DNA of 64,000 bases from Atherix ibis (Eukaryota > Arthropoda > Insecta > Diptera > Athericidae), in assembly GCA_958298945.1 (NCBI GenBank), contig OY282606.1, positions 57,177,920-57,241,919 of the forward strand. The letters run 5' to 3'. The translations under genes were made by a program, and so were the position numbers. Within the stretch, counting starts at the first letter, position 1; the number at the start of each line of letters is the position of its first letter. The notes under the pieces were generated by a model, which ran no database searches, was not told the DNA's origin, and saw nothing but the letters and a program-made list of their open reading frames with translations. This document shows, piece by piece, positions 9,990-20,705 of this stretch.

Positions 9990-10958
9990 TTGGGTTGTCC
10001 GCAAAGAAATTTCGTTGTTTCCCAACAGAGGACTTAATTGTATTTATTCACAACCAAGTTCACACTTAAGCCACATAATCATATGTATTTTGACAGCTGA
10101 CATAGAAAGGTTTGCTTCTGAAAAAATTCTGACAGCTGACATTCTGCACAGAAGTTTTTGGTTGATACCCTTTTAAATATGGAAAGTGAAAAACAGAATT
10201 TTCGGCATATTTTACTCTTTTGCTATAGAAAAGATAAAAATGATGTTCGAAAAAAAATAAAAAAATTTTCGATGCGTATGAAGATGTGTTAAGTGACCGC
10301 CAGTGCCAAAACTGGTTTGCAAAATTTCGATCCAGCAATTTTGATCTCGAAGATGCATCACGTTCTGGAAGGCCAGTTGAAGCTAATGAAGACACAATAA
10401 AGGCATTAATTGCATAACAAGATTTGCTTCTCAAACGCCAAGAAAATGATCGAGTTTTGAAGCGTATAATCACTGGGGACGAGAAATGGATTGTCTACTA
10501 CAATGTGAAGGGCAAAATATCCTGGAGTAGAAAAGATGAACCGCCTCAAATAACTTCGAGAGCCAATATTCATCAAAAAAAGGTTATGCTATCTATTTGG
10601 TGAGATTTCAAAGGAATCGTTTATTTTGAGCTTCTTCCGAGCAACACAACGATCAATTCTGAAGTGTACTGTCATCAGTTAAACAAATTGAATGATTCAA
10701 TTAAAGAAAACAGGCCAGAATTGGTCAATAGGAAAGGTATAGTGTTCCAACAGGATAATGCGATACCACATACAAGTTTGGCTACTCGGCAAAAGCTTTT
10801 AAAGCTTGGATGGGATATACTGCCACACCCGCCATTCTCTCCAGACCTAGCACCTTCCGATTATCTTTTGTTCCGAGTTATTAATTGAATAAAATATTAA
10901 TTCACTATCAGAAAATCGTCTTTCAGTTTTATAAAAAATTACTTTCCGGACAACCCAT
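9990..10958 (+). mobile_element. mar-A1, mariner with two internal deletions
   Basis: Terminal inverted repeats are visible: TTGGGTTGTCCGCAAAG at 9990 and the complement of TGGGTTGTCCGGAAAGTAAT ending at about 10957. They match the ends of mar-A2 and mar-A3. At 969 bp it is short for a mariner (about 1.3 kb). Comparison with mar-A3 shows loss of about 170 bp between the N-terminal domain and the first catalytic block (junction near 10418) and loss of the C-terminal end after 10880. It is the only mar-A copy here that keeps the 5' leader and transposase N-terminus. Confidence 0.8.
10180..10888 (+). pseudogene. mariner transposase of mar-A1
   Basis: The reading starts at the ATG at 10180. It gives an N-terminal helix-turn-helix half ending in LSDRQCQNWFAKFRS and a SGRPVEANEDTIKALIA linker, then a stop. 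After the deletion it resumes with LLKRQENDRVLKRIITGDEKW (first catalytic Asp), SRKDEPPQ, QQDNAIPHTS (second Asp) and FSPDLAPSDY (third Asp). Exactly 34 residues separate the last two, which is the DD34D mariner signature. In-frame stops near 10418 and 10602 and missing N- and C-terminal segments make it non-functional, although all three catalytic aspartates survive. The last 74 codons (10664-10888) are open. Confidence 0.8.
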
Positions 10959-10959
10959 T

Positions 10960-12704
10960 TGAAAGGATTGACTTTAGCGAAATGGTCAAAGACAGACATC
11001 CAATTGATAGTATTGTTCATAATTAATAAAAAAATATTAAATGTTTGATTGATAAAAAATCTGAAAATTTCCTAAACTTTTTGAAGTTGGATCACCCTGT
11101 ACATAATTTGAAAATACTAAATTGAAAAATTTCGAAACGTTCAGATTTCCCTTTTATGGAAGTGTTAAACTAGGCACACGCGCAGTATTCGTCATCTCGT
11201 AAAGACGACACTCAAATAAATGCATTTGGCATGAATACGCTCAAGACTACTTATCTCAATTAAATCATTAATTTATTAATTGACTGTAACTGGAAATAAA
11301 ATCCAAATAAGGTTAGACTTAAAATAATCGAAATAACATTCAAAAATTGATATGAATTACAAAAATTTTCGAGCACGCTTAGAGGAATACGCAAGCACTT
11401 AAATACAAATGTACTTGACGTACTGCCAACACCAAGTTATGTAGATTTTTTTACACCTTTCGTTATTTTTATAACACAGCCTATTTTTGCACGTATTTTT
11501 TGTATACAATACAATTTGAAAAAAAATTGTTATCTAGTAAAGAATATGATTTTTTTTGTTGTTGATATCTTCAAATATTGCGTGTGCGTTAACTTTTCGA
11601 TTACTCTTCCGCGTACATCGATGCCTAACATATTCTCGATCTTCATTCAAAAGATTCGTGTCAAGAACACGCACAACACCTTACCTTATTTCATAGTCTA
11701 TGATTTTAAGATATTGTGTAATGCTCGTAGTTTTTGTTGTTGCCATATCATAAAAACGGCGTTTTTTCTGTTCATTCTTTTAGAATATAAAACAAAAATC
11801 GCAAATGTTCGTAGTTAAAAACATTAATGATCACAGCTTGATTTAATCTTAAAACCAGTGGTCCAACAGTCTCTGTATCCAATGTACATACATAAATGAG
11901 TTACTTACCTAGAAAGAAAAAGAAATAGGAAGAATTATTTTTGGTTATCGATTAAATATAAATTTTTTGCTTAATGTATTATTAAATATTGTTAAATGTT
12001 CTTTGCTTAATTTTAGTATATGAATATATGTAAATAAGTACACGCATACTTTGAAGTATGAACAAAATTGAAGTTATTGTTTTCAACACTTAACCACTAT
12101 CATCAATCAATCGAGCAGGGAGAATGGCCTTCAACCAAATGGAATTGAAAAGTAAAATTTTCATTAATTTCGATTTGCTCAATACTTCAACGGAATATAC
12201 AGGCCTAAGAGGGTAGTGGTGTGCCACAATTTGATATAATATAAGTTGGACTGATCTTCAGAAACTGTTTAAATAAAACCTACAAAAAATATACACTATA
12301 TACGAGTACTGTCTGTGTAAGTACTTCGGGGCATACATAATATCAACACATAACAACGGCCATTAAAAGCCTGCAGAAAAACCGACTAGCACGCATATGT
12401 GCGGGTACCTTCATGAATCACGAGATTTTAATTGAACCGAATGAGTTCGAATTGAAGTCTGTCTGACGTCAACGAACCCAGAATTAGTGGTTGGCACGGC
12501 ACGCCTTTACTTTAAACTACAAACACTTTGAATACAATATATTAATATGGTGAAAATTATTATATTTCAATTGCATACTCTGATATTTTTCCTTTGAAAT
12601 ATATTTACATATCCAATACTGCATAATTTATTTAAAGTAAATTATGAAATAAAAACTACACTTTATTCAAAATTTGATAATTTTATATGAGTTTCACCTT
12701 CTAT
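10960..12704. other. AT-rich intergenic DNA
   Basis: No supported gene. A 100-codon open stretch at 11516-11818 is hydrophobic and cysteine-rich with no recognisable domain; I treat it as chance. One TACGAGTA octamer lies at 12301-12308. Confidence 0.45.
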
Positions 12705-13875
12705 TTTACACTTAATGCAGACCCATCTATTGAGTCTGTGAATGAAGTTATATCCGACTGGACAGCTATCGTTGAGGAACTGGCACAGTTCCGGGGACCT
12801 CGTTTTCATCCAACAACCACCTTAGTGATTCATGCCGTAGAGAGAAATAATACTTCACGGAAAATCTCTCGCCTATACCATCATCATCCACACTAATCTT
12901 GAATCAGCTAGTAATGCTTGAGGAGTTCAAATTTTCGTTGATTTCCTTCAAGGGAACCACACCTGGCAGGCACAAGGTTTCTTTTAAAATGATTAAAGAA
13001 GCACCTTCGACTATTCATATTAGAATTGTCAACCTCTTTAACAAAATTCTGAAAATATCTATTTTCCCAAATTGCTGGAAGGTCGCAACAGCCATTCCAG
13101 TTCCCAAGACAAATCTCTCCCATTCTTCGGATAACAACTTTAGACCTTTTTCATTATTGCCTTATAATTTCAAGATCCTGGAAAAGATCTTAGCTACAAG
13201 ACTTAACCAGGCACTTGAAAAAATACTCAATCCCCAACAACATTCAATCCATAATTGCTACAAACGTAGCCATTATGGTTTACTGTTGTCTTTAGACTTA
13301 GAAAAGGCGTATGACTGAATTTGCCCACACAAATTACTCTTACAGCTGACAGAGTGGGGAGTAGACTCTGCAATATTGGCACTTCTAGGTTTCTACCTAA
13401 CTGGTAGAACCTTCACGGTACGCGTTAACGGTCATTTTTCGTCAAAACGCGAAATGGAAAACGAGATCCCACAAGGATCCTCTCTATCTACGATCCTATT
13501 CAATATATTTCAAGGATCTCATCGAGTGACCCTGTACTTCGTCATAGCCTACTTAACAATAGGAGTGCCGCATTGCAATGTGTGCCGGGACATGTGGGAA
13601 TTCAGGGCAATGAAAGTGCTGATAAGTTGACTACAGAAACACTCTGTCGACCAGTGATCACAGTCATTCCCAATCTGCCTCGCCTACTAACAGAGCCATC
13701 CGCAAACCCGATAACTGGACCAATAGCGACACATTTTTGTGGACTCATTGGATAACCACCAATAAACCCGTCTATTCACGGATATTGGATAATCCCCTAT
13801 TTAAATTTCCACAACATACTAATCTGCTCCACAAAATATAACAAAATTCTTAATATTCTATACTAGTAACCACAG
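12705..13875 (+). mobile_element. RNase-H LINE copy B, defective
   Basis: Plus-strand relative of copy A. In order it shows the endonuclease-RT linker (12711-12900), RT N-terminal segments (LISFKGTTPGRHKVSFKMIK; FRPFSLLPYNFKILEKILAT; LLSLDLEKAYD, to 13315), then after one stop the palm segment with EIPQGSSLSTILFNIF (about 13460-13510). It is joined directly to RNase H remnants (13525-13755). The YADD part of the RT and the start of RNase H are missing, at the same junction as in copy A. A second small deletion is also shared with A. The 3' UTR stops near AACCACAG at 13875, so the (AAC)n tail is absent. Confidence 0.8.
12899..13318 (+). pseudogene. Reverse transcriptase fragment (LINE copy B)
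   Basis: A 139-codon open stretch covering the fingers region of a non-LTR reverse transcriptase: conserved NxFRPFSLLP, then LEKILATRLNQAL, and motif A as LLSLDLEKAYD, whose final Asp is a catalytic metal ligand. It ends at a TGA directly after motif A. The YADD box is not present anywhere in this copy. It would have copied the element's RNA at a nicked target site. Confidence 0.75.
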
Positions 13876-13879
13876 TATA

Positions 13880-14083
13880 ATACAGACGACTAATTAAATT
13901 AAATTAACAAAAAATTAATAAAAAATATATATCAATATGATTTTGTTGCTAAAAGAAAAGGTTAACGGAATTGTCGTTTTTTTTTCTCGAACCTATAAAA
14001 TAATATATTTTCAATTATCAATCGATTATTTGCTATTGTTACCGTATAAATAATTAAAAAGAAAATTGAAATAATTATGATCA
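13880..14083. other. Short AT-rich spacer
   Basis: Poly-A/T-rich, nothing recognised. Confidence 0.4.
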
Positions 14084-14084
14084 T

Positions 14085-14478
14085 ACTTGACCCCATCTTC
14101 TACAACATTTATACATCCGATAGTCCCATCTATATTAACAACTTCTTTGCTATATATGACAACGATACAGCCCAACATACTTCCGAAATGCTACAAAACA
14201 AAATCAAAACCCTCCATTTCGTTCCAAAGTGTACATCAAAAGTTAAGAACTGCTAATGTGTCAACGTAACCTTTACTCTCCGCCACAAATCATGTCCTAC
14301 CATATATCTTAATTTCAATGAAACACCAAAAAACACAAAGTACGGCATCTAGGACTGTTCTTAGATAAACCAGAAGACTAGAACTAAATAGACGATATCG
14401 ACAACTATTTTGGAAGTACAGCAAAGTGTTTTTCTACAATGTTCTACTCAAATCTATATGGACTTAGGAACTATAACT
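14085..14478 (+). mobile_element. Jockey-like LINE fragment (RT palm/thumb)
   Basis: The plus-strand frame reads LDPIFYNIYTSDSPIY, a decayed catalytic box (AIYDNDTAQ in place of a YADDTA motif), then VNVTFTLRHKSCPTIYLNFN and, after frameshifts, a segment like the RT thumb (LFLDKPED). This order matches the Jockey-like copies H and I (YADDTVILATHTN; HITFTL). The copy is cut at both ends: a SINE begins at about 14480. The catalytic Asp pair has been replaced by N-D. Confidence 0.6.
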
Positions 14479-14479
14479 G

Positions 14480-14638
14480 TCAGCTCGGTAGTACATTCGT
14501 TAGCGTACCATCCATGGGGTCGTGGGTTCGAATCCCACTGAGGCATTTTCTTACGTAAATTCGCAAACACCATTTTACTTTTCATTCTACTTTAATTTCA
14601 TTATTTCGTTATCCTTTCTTTAACAAAAAATTCAGAAA
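14480..14638 (+). mobile_element. tRNA-derived SINE copy S4 (3' truncated)
   Basis: Plus-strand copy with GGTAGTACATTCGTTAGCG (A box), an anticodon-arm-like CCATCCATGG and the B box GGGTTCGAATCCC at 14524-14536. It is followed by the shared body segment TTTCATTCTACTTTAATTTC. The distal body and the (CAAA)n tail seen in S1 and S2 are missing. Confidence 0.7.
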
Positions 14639-14840
14639 AAATACCTGAAATACCAATCAGCTATAAGAAACATAGAAATATCAACTCAAGCTTTCTGCAG
14701 GAAAAACCAATCGTGGATAAACATCCTGTATTGGTCAAAGACAATAACCCGAAATGGACATAATGGCCGCCCATTCTACTGAAATAGTACCGCACCAAGA
14801 CAATAAGCAGATCATCTGCTAAGCGCTGAAAAAACTTGAT
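14636..14840 (+). repeat. Unclassified interspersed repeat X1, copy 2
   Basis: Second copy of the repeat at 5521-5745, same orientation, with shared blocks including TATTGGTCAAAGACAATAAC and CAGATCATCTGCTAAGCG. It lies immediately after SINE S4 and may be part of an older LINE, but no protein motif fixes the class. Confidence 0.6.
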
Positions 14841-17200
14841 CTTAGAGCCGCCTATACGAAAATATACTTAACGCACGTTTTTCGGTTTCATAAATATTTT
14901 TTAGAAAACCGATAAGCAGTAAAAGACGAACTTGACTCAGTAAGGCCTTAAAAACATCGAAAACTGATGAAAATATAGAACCTTTCAAGGAAAACTTTAT
15001 AAAAGAGACTTCAATTATAGAAACAATTCCTTCAAAGGTTCAGTAAGTGGTTTTGGGGTCACGCGGCCATTTCCATCATTGAGGTTTTTGTCGAAAAAAA
15101 GGAAATTCCTGTGGTTGCGCAGCTGGCATCTGCCAAGGCATAGCTGCCCAACAGTCTTATTACTTTCCCAGAAAAATTCGTATAGCAATAGTATTCAAAA
15201 TTAAAAAAAACAATAATTTTTGCATTAAAAACCCTATATTAAAAAAGCTTCCATTTAACAAAAAAATTTACCAAAGTATTTTGTGGAAAACATAAATTTA
15301 TAAATTTTAAAAATTGCAGTTTACAAAAAACCATTTTAAAAAATATATACCGTATTGGTAGTTAGTAACTATAACAATAGTTAGTCAGCTTTGGTATTAT
15401 AATAATTACTTGTGAGCAAACAATATATATATTATAAAAGTTAAATACCTTAATAAGTATAAAATAACATCTCTATTGAAACATTTATTTTTTTTAACCC
15501 TTGTTTTTTGCAAAATTTCTTTTTTTGGCAAAATTCTTTTAAAAAAAAATTCCTAATTTTATTTATTTAAATGTTACCAGATGTAGTTATTTATTTAACA
15601 AGAAAATAATATATCCATAAATACGTGATTGAGGTCGTTACAACAAGATCGATTTAACCTTGATCACATATAGTACAAAAAAAAAGAAAAACCATTTCAC
15701 TTTAGGTCAAATTATAAGAAGTACGAGTACATGAAGAAATTGGTACAAAATTCAATTTTGTAAAATAATGTTTAACTTTTTTTTATACCATTTCTCTAAG
15801 AATATGTGTATATATACTTTTCCCTATTTTTTAATAACAAAAATAAAAGTCAATCATTGAATTTGGCTATTGACAAAACATAATAAAAATGAAGTGTTTT
15901 CTTTTTCAAGTTTTTCTTGTGATAACATTATTGAAGGAGAAGAAAAAAAAACATGAATAAACAAATAAATAACAGCATAAATTGAAATGCAAAGTGGATG
16001 GATGAATGGTGATAATACGCAACAAAACGAGAGAGAAATTTTTCAAAAGAAAAGTTAAAAATAGAAACTGAATGGCAAAAAAAAATTTTTTTTTTTTTTA
16101 AAAATGACGTGAGAAATTTAATGAAAAAGAAAGTAAGGATGGATTTTGAGTTCAACCTTTGACAAATAATTTTCTGTTTGTACAATGCGGACGAACTTTG
16201 CCATTAACATACTAACCTGCAAGAAGATTTTTAAGCTTTTCCCGTGAAAATTTTCTTCACATTTTCCATTGTGTTCAATTTTACTTCTATCAATAGAACG
16301 TATCTCAAATTGTGATATTAACAACTTGGCATTTAAATTTTTTAATTTCTGGAATTTACGTTTATAAATGAACATAAATTTGAAGAAAGCTTTTTGACAT
16401 TATCACAAAAAGCTCATCCGATCATGATTATTATATTTTTGTTCTCCTCAGTAATATAAACATGCATGATTATGGGCTAGTTCATTCATTAAAACAAACA
16501 TTTCATTCACTCAAAATATTCATTATTATCACTATTATATCAATAACAAAAATAGAACTGCAATTTCTACAGTTGTTAGGGCAAAACTTTTTTAATTTTA
16601 TTTCGCATAGTATTTTTCTCAGTTGAGTGCCTGCGAGTGTGGGTGTTGGAAGCAAGAGCTTTTATCGAATCTGACCTTAATCTGACAGATCTATGAGTTT
16701 CAAATTAAGCCCACCATCATCGTTTTTTCTGTTTGTCTCTCAATATATTATTGGAACAAATACATTGATTGTTGTTACAACGTTTATTTTTTTTTTTTTT
16801 AAATTCGCGAAAAACCTATTTTCTTACTCTTATAGTCGTTCTATTTTCTATTGTTGCCTTAATTCAATATGAAATATAATTGAAGCAATCACAGTCGTAT
16901 AGAAAATTGCATGACAACTAAAGTTATTATGTTTGTTGTTGGCTAACCGAAAGCTGCTCCCCGCCGCCATGTTTCAATTATTCTTTTAGGTTTAAATTGT
17001 TTTCTGTGCACACTATTTACTTTATCAACTTTAAAGCAATCGATTCAAATGTGAAAATAATGAAAGTTCAATTAAATTCGTTGGGTTTACACCATGAAAC
17101 AAACAAAAAAATAATAGAAATCAACCTCAATAAATTTATTGTAATATTATTGATATAATTTGCACAAAAGATACAATAATGCGTAATGGTTTTTAAGAGT
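14841..17200. other. AT-rich intergenic DNA
   Basis: About 2.4 kb without a supported gene. Short open stretches at 15928-16375 (minus) are low-complexity and overlap each other in two frames. One TACGAGTA octamer lies at 15722-15729. The small GC-richer patch at 15050-15150 holds nothing I recognise. Confidence 0.5.
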
Positions 17201-17268
17201 CTAATACTTTTGTCATTAATAAAAAGTAAAAAAAGTATTTGCTTTTTATTAATGATAAAAGTATTAGG
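17201..17268. repeat. Strong inverted repeat (30-bp arms, 8-bp loop)
   Basis: Arms 17201-17230 and 17239-17268 pair at 28 of 30 positions, beginning CTAATACTTTTGTCATTAAT. An RNA from either strand would fold into an almost perfect hairpin with an 8-base loop. No TIR family or TA duplication is evident. Candidates are a tiny foldback element, a precursor-like hairpin or a replication palindrome. Confidence 0.8.
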
Positions 17269-17427
17269 CACCCGAAAATTTGCAATGATAATTAAATATT
17301 ACACGTAAGTTTATTTAATAATATATTTCTTTGAACTTTAGGCCCGATTTAATGTTGTTCTTTAAAATATAATTTCTGATAATTCCGATATTCATGTTAT
17401 TTTCGAATTATTGTACAGTCGAAACTA

Positions 17428-18290
17428 TTAGGTTGTTCGGAAAGTAATTTCGCTTTTTTTATAAAAATGAAAAACGATTTTTTTATAGTGAATTAATATT
17501 TTTTCAATTAACTATTGTCCAGTCTGATCCACGCTCATCAAATTTTTGTTCTTTGCTTGCAAAAAACTGATCCAAGTGATATTTTTGACCTCCTCTTTTG
17601 AATTAAACGTCTTACAGTCTAAAATATTTTGTGGAGACCGGAACAAATGACAATTGGAAGGTGCTAGGTCTGGAGAGTATGATGTGTGTGGCAGTAGATC
17701 CATCTTTTGCCGAATGGTCAAACTTGTATGTGGTTTCGCATTATCCTGTTAGAACACTATACGTTTCCTATTGACCAATTCTGGCCTTTTTCTTTAAGTG
17801 AATCATTCAATTTGTTCAACTGATGACAGTACACTTCCGAATTGATCGTTGTGTTGCTCAGTAGAAGCTCAAAATAAACGATTCCTTTGAAATCCAAGCA
17901 AACAGATAGCATAAACTTTTTTGATGAATATTGGCTCTCGAAGTTATTTGAGGCGGTTCATCTTTCCTACTCCAGGATCTTTTGCGCTTAACATTGTTGT
18001 AGACAACCCATTTCTCGCCCCCATTGACGATACGCTTCAAAACTGGATCATTTTCTTGGCGTTTGAGAAGCAAATCACAAACGTCAATGCGATGGTACCC
18101 TTTTTTTCGTAAGAAGATGAGGAACCCATATGTCGAGCTTTCAGATAAAACCTAGTCGAATTCATGAACAGTCGAATTCGATCAATTTAATCTCTCAGCG
18201 ATTTTACGAGTTCTTATTCGCCGGTTAGCATTAAATAATGCCTTTATTGTGTCTTCATCAGCAAACGAAATTACTTTCCGAACAACCCAA
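17428..18290 (-). mobile_element. mar-A2, 5'-deleted mariner
   Basis: The ends are inverted repeats (TTAGGTTGTTCGGAAAGTAA at 17428; complement of TTGGGTTGTTCGGAAAG ending at 18290). A TA lies at 17426-17427 and an AATA follows the right end. At 863 bp it is a deletion derivative. On the minus strand the 5' TIR runs directly into the coding segment GCTGATGAAGACACAATAAA, so the leader and transposase N-terminus are gone. mar-A3 has the same junction. Confidence 0.8.
17512..18250 (-). pseudogene. mariner transposase remnant of mar-A2
   Basis: Minus-strand pieces are a helix-turn-helix linker, LLKRQENDPVLKRIVNGGEKW (first catalytic Asp changed to Gly), SRKDEPPQITSRANIHQKS, and a C-terminal piece YSPDLAPSNCHLF (third catalytic Asp changed to Asn). 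A deletion removes the QQDNA-to-LELG portion. Two of three catalytic residues are therefore mutated in addition to frameshifts. Confidence 0.75.
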
Positions 18291-18699
18291 AATATAAATC
18301 TTGATCATGTCAGCCCTCATAGAAATGTTATTAGGAATTTTAGTGAGAATTATATGTTTAAGGAGAGGTCGCGTTCGAGAAGGGAAATATCAAATGAAAA
18401 TTGATCATCTGCATGATAATAAGATTCTGATTTAAATCTAATAATGATGCATCGACCATCCCGAAAAAATGTTAAACTCAATAGGCTACCCGAACTGCCA
18501 CATTGGCTACATTTATGGTACCAAAAACCGAGTCATCCTCTAATCTTAATGGAACGATGAAGCAAACTCAAACATTTTTTGATATAGTAACTCTACTAAG
18601 AATCTCCACTGCTGTTTTATTGATGTAATAAAAATAAAAAACCAATTGTACGGTAGTATATAGGAAATACTACCAAACCTATAATCATGGATAATTGCG
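18291..18699. other. Spacer without recognised features
   Basis: AT-rich, with no domain or repeat relationship that I can support. Confidence 0.4.
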
Positions 18700-19534
18700 G
18701 TTTTGAAATTATTGTTGAGTAGACTAGTTTCCCAATATTTGTCGAATATGAGGAAAGAATTCGTTCGTTATTGGCCCAGTCTACTTGCAGATGGTTAACT
18801 AATCATGTTTGTTTGTATGTAAGCTCTCAGAGACAAAAGCCGATGCCATTTTGCAGTGCAACGAGACCATCATGCCATTTGGCGACACCATGTCCTCGGG
18901 TAGGACTGCATTGCCGGATTCCATAAAAATCTATTTGCCCGATAGTTAATTGGAGGACAAATTCAGAAATTGTTAAATTTTGTAGATGATATTTAAATGT
19001 TTAAGAAGGCTAAAATGGAGACTTGCGAAAGGAGTTGTCGAGTCTAGCAGATCCACAGTGGAAGTAATTTTATAAAAAAAAAAGTTCTGGTTTAAAGACA
19101 TTAATTTAATATTGTATATGGATAATGGTGAATTGAACGACACTGGAATGGCATAATGGACAAAGTTGGTTCCCAAAGACAGGTAAATGTGGTATGCTCA
19201 ATCGTTTTGTCTACGCATGACAATGTTAAGCGTAATTTTGTTAGCAGGCTGGGCAATTTTGGAGATTTCAAGCCTTCCGGGCCAAACTGTGAGCTCATTC
19301 ATTATCCAGGGTTTCAATATGGCCGGGAATACCATGCAACTTTCTATTGTTTAACATATTGTGACGAAGAACATCGAGAACCGAATCATTTGATGATGCA
19401 CGAATAGCTTCGAGTGCTGGCAGACTTTCAGTAAATATGGCTATATTATTATTGACTGGGAGGTTAATCGCGAATTGCCGTCATAAATGCCCACAGCTCA
19501 CCATGGAAAGAGCTCTTCTGTCCTATGTATATTA
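18700..19534 (-). mobile_element. RNase-H LINE copy G, 3' part (old, interrupted)
   Basis: A decayed minus-strand copy. 18700-18830 parallels the 3' portion of copies C and E (GAGTAGACTAGTTT versus GAATAGACTGGTTT; GCAGATGGTTAA versus GCAGATGGCTAA). 19260-19510 reads as RNase H on the minus strand: HGELWAF, then an AIFTESLPALEA-like and a PGHIETLDNE-like segment, with stops. R1-like element K interrupts it at 19534, and the more 5' part of the same LINE resumes at 20725. It is much more diverged than copies A-F, so it is an older insertion. Confidence 0.55.
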
Positions 19535-20705
19535 AGGGTGGGCATAAATTCAGTTCAGTGTTTGTCTTTGTATGCATGTTTGAATGTATGTAGAACCGTA
19601 TCAACCGAAGCGATACAGGTTCTCATTGGAGAAATTCCATGGGAAATGGATGTGGAGGTGCTGCGTGGAAGCATTCACTAATGTCTACGGCGGGGCATCC
19701 CCCTTGCTGGTTGTTCGGTTATGAATGAAGAGGTCCAGAATCTTAGTCCACGCCAGCAGCGTGTACTGGTCCTGAATAGAATGTGTGAAATTTGGCAACG
19801 TCGATGGGATGAGAGTGTGAATAGCAGATGGACGCACATATTTATTTTGGATATGTTCTTTCCTTCTGCGTATGGATTTGAATTTGGTCTGTACCTTGGG
19901 TTATTACTCACGGGACACTGCAGTATAAATGGGTTCCTGTACAGGCGTGGTCTGGCTGCGGAGGCTAGATGCCTAGTGGGGCTGCGGAGGAGAGTGCCAA
20001 GCAACTTTTCATTGAGTGTAGTCTGTACGGGGATTTGCGTGATATAGGTGTATGTGGAATCGTGGCGAACGATGATAGTGTGGATGTTAGCGGAGTGTTA
20101 GGTATGAGAGAATGATATGAATAGCATAATAGGTTTGCCGTGGCACTTTTTGAGAGGAGAGCGAGGATGATGCGTGAATGAGTGTGTAAATGGCACGCAA
20201 GGTTGCTGCGACCGATTAAAAGTAGATTCCGGTTGTACTTTCGGGTCTTGGCAAACCAGCGTAACTGAGCTGGCTAAGTGGTGCCTACGAATTTACAAGG
20301 TTCCTTACCGTAACTCAATGAGCGAAGTAGAAACCGAAGTACTCTTAAAACAAAAATTGGTATTATGGGATTCGGGGTGCCCCATGGTGTTGGAACACAA
20401 TGTGCCCGACAATGGTGAGGCGCTTTAGGCAGCAACGTAGTGGCTGTGGTGGATACCCATATCGCGGGTACAGTCTACGGATCGCTGGTTGGAGATACTG
20501 GTAATTATCTCGGGCGCTGCCACTGTTTATGACAGTAGAGGTTTAGATAGGCCTCACCACTAACAGTTGGAGTAATCAGCTTGTAACTGGTTACTGACTG
20601 TAAACTGCCAGTAATGGTGGTGCGTTGATTGAGCGTAACTCAATCCCTATGACCGTAGGTGACTCGTGGTTTTACGTTTAACGAAAGATAAGTCACGTTA
20701 AATAA
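19535..20705 (+). mobile_element. R1-like LINE copy K, 5' truncated
   Basis: Plus-strand 1.17-kb 3' portion of an R1-clade non-LTR retrotransposon. The C-terminal protein region is followed by a roughly 480-bp 3' UTR that recurs in copies L, M and N and ends in AAGTCACGTTAAATAA. It is flanked by CTGTCCTATGTATATTA (19518-19534) and CTGTCCTCTGTATATGTTA (20706-20724), a diverged target-site duplication. It lies opposite in orientation to the LINE (G) it interrupts. Its 5' end is close to that of copy L. Confidence 0.75.
19570..20045 (+). pseudogene. R1-like LINE ORF2 C-terminus (copy K)
   Basis: The translation gives CRTVSTEAIQVLIGEIPW (19587-19640), a typical end of the R1 reverse transcriptase. 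A stop follows, then LRRGIPLAGCSVMNEEVQNL, EIWQRRWDES and RWTHIFI, and LYLGLLLTGHCSINGFL. The terminal zinc-knuckle seen in L and N (CPCGAAEESAKHLFIEC) is destroyed by a frameshift. In intact R1-clade proteins this tail is thought to help bind nucleic acid. It is non-functional here. Confidence 0.75.

Noticed and set aside
11516..11818. 100-codon open stretch on the plus strand
   Set aside because: Low-complexity hydrophobic translation, no domain, AT-rich context; expected by chance at this length in 64 kb.
19678..20047. Opposite-strand ORF over R1-like K
   Set aside because: The plus-strand reading carries R1 motifs; the minus-strand frame is its shadow.
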